Assembly (NCBI RefSeq): GCF_010993965.1
Contig: NZ_WIXM01000028.1
Coordinates: 1 to 53,347, forward strand
DNA: 53,347 nt
DNA from: Gracilibacillus sp. YIM 98692
GTDB taxonomy: Bacteria; Bacillota; Bacilli; Bacillales; Amphibacillaceae
Reading direction: 5' to 3'
Part shown: one piece after another, positions 48,908-53,347 of the stretch
Layout of the letters: each line of letters begins with the position of its first letter
Numbering within the stretch: position 1 is the first letter of the stretch
Made by a program: the position numbers and the translations under genes
The notes under the pieces: model-generated
The model's database searches: none
What the model saw: the letters and a program-made list of their open reading frames with translations, nothing else
Told to the model about the DNA's origin: nothing

Positions 48908-48955
48908 CTCAAAAAGAGGATTGATTAGCAATGGTTCTAATCCACCCTCTTTTTC
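48908..48955 (-). terminator. yaaR terminator
   Basis: Stem AAAAAGAGG/CCTCTTTTT extended by GATTAG/CTAATC after a 3 nt internal loop (48911-48954), with a short T stretch. It lies 13 nt after yaaR and breaks the tmk-yaaR-holB cluster. Confidence 0.82.
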
Positions 48956-48967
48956 TAGTCAAGATGT

Positions 48968-49417
48968 TTACGTATATAAATTAACTAAAAGTCCTTTTAT
49001 TTCTCCAATCAATTCTAACACTTCTACCGCATTTTTTTCTTGATCCAATACAGTATCCGCTAATTCATTTAATTTATTATCAATCTCCTCTACAATCGTT
49101 AGTGGACGGCTATCACCGCCTAAATTAAAACTATGAGACTTTTTTAACCGCATCCCAAATTCTACCGCTTCTTTCACAAAACGCCTTACCAGTCTCTTAT
49201 ATGCAGCCAAATCTCTAAAAGACCGAAAACGAATGACTTTTTCTCCTTGAGCTGTTAATTCTGCCATTAGTTTTTGGAGTTCATTTTGTTGCAGCTTAGT
49301 AGCTTGTGCTCTTACCATAGAATCAAAATGTGGAGCAGATGCTCTCGTATTAGAGTTTTGTTTATTTAGTGCATCTAATTGTGTGCGCATCTCTTGGCTA
49401 ATTTTCACTATCTTCAA
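48968..49417 (-). CDS. yaaR: YaaR-family protein
   Basis: 149 residues (DUF327), predicted all-helical and cytoplasmic. Contains FRDLAAYKRLVRRFVKEAVE near 70. Function is unknown; the neighbours darA and holB are constant in Firmicutes. Confidence 0.9.
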   Translation of the reverse strand: MKIVKISQEMRTQLDALNKQNSNTRASAPHFDSMVRAQATKLQQNELQKLMAELTAQGEKVIRFRSFRDLAAYKRLVRRFVKEAVEFGMRLKKSHSFNLGGDSRPLTIVEEIDNKLNELADTVLDQEKNAVEVLELIGEIKGLLVNLYT

Positions 49418-49437
49418 ACCTTTCCCATATAGAACTA

Positions 49438-50422
<985 letters not shown>

Positions 50423-50497
50423 TTAGCATCTCCTCTTTCTATAAATGAAACTTATATTTTCCCTATAAAGGATGATAGTAGTCTTAGGTTTTCCATT

Positions 50498-50515
50498 AAC
50501 ATCACGATGTTAATA
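50498..50515. other. Short inverted repeat after yaaO
   Basis: TTAACAT/ATGTTAA around a 4 nt loop, 8 nt past the yaaO stop. There is no T run, so terminator function is doubtful. Confidence 0.35.
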
Positions 50516-50522
50516 TAAGCAC

Positions 50523-51959
50523 TTACTTCTTTTGATCAGAAAATACAAATAATCCTTCCATTCTATTATTTGGCTGAAACTTTACTCCATGTTCATATAA
50601 TGAAAATACTTGAGCTAAATGTTGCTTGGTTATTTTTTCTCCTTTAGCTATAAGTGGAATACCTGGTGGGTAAGGGATAATCGACTCTGCTGCTATATAC
50701 CCAACAGTTCCTTCCCATTCCATCCATTTTCTATCAAGCTTTTTCATTTCATCATAGGATAAAGCTAAAGTAGTGATTTCTTCCAAAAATGTTACCTTGT
50801 GTCTCTTTATTTTAGCATGATTTGCTGCATTATTTAATTGTCCTTTCACTTTTTCTATAACATGTATAAGCTTGTTTATCTTGACTGTAGGCTCTAGCCC
50901 TACTACAAATAATATATGCCAATCTGTTACAAGCTCTGGAAATATCCCTTCTGATTCTAATAATGACGCAATATCCTTGGTATCAACACAATCATTGACT
51001 TTAATCGTACATTTTAATGGATCATCTAGGTGATACTGTTTTTCTAACTGCCAGTAATCATTACTCGACATAGCCTTTCTTACTTGTTTCAGGTAATTGC
51101 CAAGGGTTCCCCACTGTTTTTGAGTGTAATTGGCTAAATAACATCGAGCTAAGTCAAGGCTAGCCATCACTGGATATGAGGGACTACTTGACTGTAAAAC
51201 TTGCAAATAATGTTGAATCAGATCTTTATCTACTCGCTCTGTCTGAACATGTAGGTACGCCCCCATAGTTAAGGCAGGTGTCATTTTATGTGCTGACTGT
51301 ACTACTATATCGGCACCTTGTGATACAGCTGATGATGCCTTGATAAATGACAGGGACAAATGACAACCATGCGCTTCATCTACTAGTACTGGAATATGAT
51401 TATCATGTGCAATATCAATCATTGACTTTATATCATACGTTTTCCCATAATAATCGGGATATGTTAATATTAACGCTTTCGCTTCAGGATATTCTTGGCA
51501 GGCTTTTTGTACAACAGATAACGATGGTTGAGTATAACGCTCCAATTCCATATCAAGTTCAGGGGCTATAAAAACTGGCTTTGCCCCTGCCAGTTCTATA
51601 CCATGTAGAATTGACTTATGACAATTTCGCTGTACAATTACAACATCGTTCGGTTGACAACATGCTAAAATCATAGTTAGGTTGCCTGCTGTACTTCCAT
51701 TTACTAAAAAGTAGGTGCGATCTGCATGAAACCAATTGGAAGCTAATTCCTGCGCTTGTTCGATAATACCTTCTGCTGCATGTAAATCGTCTAAATCCGT
51801 TAACTCTGTCAAATCTATTTTAAAGATATTACTGAAATATTCATATCCTTTTCTCGTATATATTTGGCCGTTCTTATGACCAGGAACATGAAAGGAAACA
51901 TTCTGTTTTCGCGCAAATTGATCAAGTTGATCGAATAATGGTGTATCTAAATGGTTCAT
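50523..51959 (-). CDS. yaaO: Orn/Lys/Arg decarboxylase-family PLP enzyme YaaO
   Basis: 478 residues from ATG 51959. PLP-dependent fold-type I decarboxylase: the PLP lysine lies in SAHKMTPALTMGA, and HVPGHKNG near the N-terminus and DEAHGCHLS are conserved. It likely decarboxylates a basic amino acid, but the substrate is not determined; B. subtilis YaaO is related to arginine decarboxylase SpeA. In B. subtilis xpaC and yaaN lie between it and csfB; here they are missing. Confidence 0.9.
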   Translation of the reverse strand: MNHLDTPLFDQLDQFARKQNVSFHVPGHKNGQIYTRKGYEYFSNIFKIDLTELTDLDDLHAAEGIIEQAQELASNWFHADRTYFLVNGSTAGNLTMILACCQPNDVVIVQRNCHKSILHGIELAGAKPVFIAPELDMELERYTQPSLSVVQKACQEYPEAKALILTYPDYYGKTYDIKSMIDIAHDNHIPVLVDEAHGCHLSLSFIKASSAVSQGADIVVQSAHKMTPALTMGAYLHVQTERVDKDLIQHYLQVLQSSSPSYPVMASLDLARCYLANYTQKQWGTLGNYLKQVRKAMSSNDYWQLEKQYHLDDPLKCTIKVNDCVDTKDIASLLESEGIFPELVTDWHILFVVGLEPTVKINKLIHVIEKVKGQLNNAANHAKIKRHKVTFLEEITTLALSYDEMKKLDRKWMEWEGTVGYIAAESIIPYPPGIPLIAKGEKITKQHLAQVFSLYEHGVKFQPNNRMEGLFVFSDQKK

Positions 51960-52117
51960 ATACTTTCTTTCCCTTTCTCTCAACTAATAATTCTTCTTTA
52001 TATCATAGAATTTTGCCTATTCTATTAGAAAAAATTAGCTTATCACCAAGTCCTTATGGCGAAAGCCTTAGTTTTTCTTATACTATATTCCGACAAATTT
52101 CATGCTTTCCTTTAGTA

Positions 52118-52150
52118 TAAAAAAATCAACCATCCCTAGATGGCTGATTC
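52118..52150 (-). terminator. gin terminator
   Basis: Arms AATCAACCATC (52124-52134) and GATGGCTGATT (52139-52149) with one mismatch, followed by TTTTT on the minus strand. Confidence 0.85.
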
Positions 52151-52152
52151 TA

Positions 52153-52344
52153 TTATAAAGTATAGCTTGATTGATTAATAGCTCTCAATTTTTTGACAAA
52201 CATTTGGTAGTTAGATTCACCTGGTTTTGTATTTACTATTTCTTTTTCACATTCACTACAGATAAAAAAATGATATAAAAAAATGCCGTCTTCTTTCTCT
52301 TTTTCACAGATACCACAATGTTTTTGTATTACCTTTTCACTCAT
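52153..52344 (-). CDS. csfB: Sigma-factor inhibitor Gin (CsfB)
   Basis: 63 residues from ATG 52344, with GGAGGTGG upstream; an earlier ATG five codons ahead overlaps that site. Two CXXC pairs (CGICEKEKEDGIFLY and ICSECEKEI) form a zinc ribbon. In B. subtilis it is an anti-sigma-G factor that prevents premature sigma-G activity. A sigma-G-like promoter is found upstream. Confidence 0.93.
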   Translation of the reverse strand: MSEKVIQKHCGICEKEKEDGIFLYHFFICSECEKEIVNTKPGESNYQMFVKKLRAINQSSYTL

Positions 52345-52363
52345 TTTTTCCACCTCCATTCAT

Positions 52364-52393
52364 TATCATGCCCAATCTATGAAAATATATTCC
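52364..52393 (-). promoter_or_regulatory. Candidate sigma-G/F-type promoter of csfB
   Basis: Minus-strand GGAATA (52388-52393), 17 nt spacer, CATGATA (52364-52370), matching CATNNTA of sigma-G. The overlapping GGGCATGAT is one mismatch from the sigma-F -10. csfB is transcribed by both in B. subtilis. Confidence 0.55.
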
Positions 52394-52438
52394 TGATTTC
52401 TATGATTTTTATCTTAAACTAAAAAGTCTTTTTATGTC

Positions 52439-52454
52439 TTTTTCACGTGAAACA
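52439..52454. promoter_or_regulatory. parS site (ParB/Spo0J binding)
   Basis: TTTTTCACGTGAAACA differs at one position (2) from the B. subtilis parS form TGTTTCACGTGAAACA. It is intergenic and origin-proximal, as expected for parS in Firmicutes. ParB would nucleate here and load SMC. Confidence 0.8.
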
Positions 52455-52717
52455 TTATATTTTATGTTGAAAAATAGAAGATTATGTCTCATATTTCTAT
52501 CAAACTAGATTAGCTTTTTCAAGAATTCATTAGTTTGGTAATTTTTAATCATCATAAGATTAAAGCATCCGTTTGACCATTTCGTTTTGGGAATCCTATT
52601 ACAACATTAAATACAAACAAATAAACGGTCGTATAGTATAATAAATAATGTGCGTTAAGTAGCTCACCGAAACATTTGAATTAGAAACATAAAAATTATT
52701 AATAGTGTTAAATCCCC

Positions 52718-52902
52718 GCTGTGTAAAAACACTCGCTTTCACCCAAGGGCACAAGTGCGATATCTACTCAAGCTCCTTTTTCTCGCTTTCGCAGTGTCTT
52801 CTATGCCGAGGGCAGCACTCCAGCCTTCTCGCTCACCAAAACCGTTCAGTACGGGGATCTTCGGAAGCTAATCTTTCCCAGAAGTCTCGCATTTTTCCGC
52901 AA
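52718..52902 (+). repeat. Palindromic element 7 (enlarged, divergent)
   Basis: 185 bp. GCTGTGTAAAAACACTCGC at the left and GTCTCGCATTTTTCCGC at the right match the ends of element 3, but the arms pair imperfectly and the interior carries about 65 extra bp including GCTTTCGCAGTG and GAGGGCAGCACTCC. The flank TTAGTGTGGTGCTCGTTTTG also matches element 3. Confidence 0.75.
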
Positions 52903-52993
52903 ATTAGTGTGGTGCTCGTTTTGATTAAGAAATCGTAAATCTTACTACTTATTTTATGGATATATAAACAAATTTTATACTTTCTTCACTTGT

Positions 52994-53043
52994 AAAAAAA
53001 AGCTGACTCAAATTCGCTAATTGCGATCATTTGAGTCAGCTTT
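52994..53043 (-). terminator. rRNA operon terminator
   Basis: Arms AAAGCTGACTCAAA and TTTGAGTCAGCTTT (52999-53043), followed by a run of about eight T on the minus strand, 11 nt after the 5S gene. Confidence 0.93.
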
Positions 53044-53053
53044 ACTTTGTATT

Positions 53054-53170
53054 GCCTGGCAACGTCCTACTCTTGCGGGGGCAAAGCCCCAACTACCATG
53101 GGCGCTGGAGAGCTTAACTGCTGTGTTCGGCATGGGAACAGGTGTGACCTCTCCGCTATCGTTACCAGGC
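53054..53170 (-). rRNA. rrf: 5S ribosomal RNA
   Basis: 117 nt. On the minus strand it begins GCCTGGTAACGATAGCGGAG and ends AGGACGTTGCCAGGC; these ends pair. The universal segment CCGAACACAGCAGTTAAGCTC is present in the usual place. It follows the 23S gene by about 145 nt. RNase M5 (38419-38979) would process it. Confidence 0.97.
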
Positions 53171-53315
53171 CTGCAGGATGCAGGTCGATCGATGTTGCCA
53201 CATAGATGTGACGCTCTTAGTCGATCATCCTTTTCATTTTAAAAAGGATATACCCTAAAAACTAGATAAGAAAAATAGAGATCAAAACCGAACGGTTTTA
53301 AGCGTTCATCATGAT
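53171..53315 (-). other. 23S-5S spacer
   Basis: Spacer of about 145 bp without a tRNA. It contains inverted repeats such as CGGTTTTGATC/GAACGGTTTTAAG that probably belong to the processing stems around the 23S 3' end. Confidence 0.6.
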
Positions 53316-53347
53316 AGTTAAGTCCTCGATCGATTAGTATTCGTCAG
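53316..53347 (-). rRNA. rrl: 23S ribosomal RNA, 3' end (partial)
   Basis: The minus strand reads CTGACGAATACTAATCGATC then GAGGACTTAAC, the standard 3' end of Bacillaceae 23S rRNA. The gene continues beyond the right edge. The exact 3' end is estimated. Confidence 0.8.

Larger units (their letters stand above)
52394..52993. other. Gene-free region between csfB and the rRNA operon
   Basis: No credible gene. It contains a parS site, AT-rich DNA, and element 7. The open frame 52705-52938 reads through the element. Confidence 0.7.

Noticed and set aside
52705-52938. 77-codon open frame near the rRNA operon
   Set aside because: It follows the palindromic element 7; codon content and absence of a start signal argue against coding.
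53021-53242. 73-codon open frame at the right edge
   Set aside because: It is antisense to the 5S rRNA gene.

Overview
The window is a 53 kb origin-proximal segment from a low-GC, endospore-forming member of the Bacillaceae. The repeat type and protein divergence suggest a halophilic or alkaliphilic genus of the Oceanobacillus/Gracilibacillus kind, but the genus is not proven. Gene order follows the region between two rRNA operons next to the origin in Bacillus subtilis, read on the minus strand. The right edge holds the 3' end of a 23S gene and a complete 5S gene. The left edge holds the three-promoter leader of another rRNA operon whose 16S gene would start just outside. Almost every gene is on the minus strand. 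The exceptions are abrB and one elongator tRNA-Met.

Reading with transcription (right to left): 23S/5S, gin, yaaO, tmk, darA, yaaR, holB, ricT, yabA, yabB, yazA and rsmI, then abrB on the other strand. Next come metG, tatD, rpfB-like yabE, rnmV, ksgA, veg, sspF, ispE, purR, spoVG, glmU, prs, ctc/rplY, pth, fin, mfd and spoVT. A glucose PTS module (glcT-ptsG) follows, then yabM, yabN, rqcP, yabP, yabQ, divIC, yabR, tRNA-Met, spoIIE, yabS, yabT, tilS, hpt, ftsH, coaX, hslO, cysK, folP, folB, folK, yazB, a deleted dusB and lysS. This is a housekeeping backbone (translation, replication clamp loading, nucleotide, wall and folate synthesis) mixed with sporulation genes (gin, fin, spoVT, sspF, spoVG, yabP/Q, spoIIE). 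Several promoters match the expected sigma factors: sigma-F before fin, sigma-G before spoVT and possibly gin, sigma-H before spoVG, sigma-B before ctc, and Spo0A boxes at abrB.

Departures from the usual order: glcT-ptsG, with an antiterminator-controlled leader, sits between spoVT and yabM. dusB has lost its central ~230 codons. pabA/B/C, yabG, yabJ, xpaC, yaaN and yacD are absent from their usual places.

The most unusual content is intergenic. A family of ~107-185 bp palindromic elements (five intact, one enlarged, two fragments) occupies six intergenic regions. The outer arms, the middle stem and the apical hairpin differ in sequence between copies yet remain complementary within each copy, while unpaired boxes between them are conserved. 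Two loci carry facing pairs of elements. I could not assign this family to a named repeat. A near-perfect parS site lies between gin and the 5S gene.
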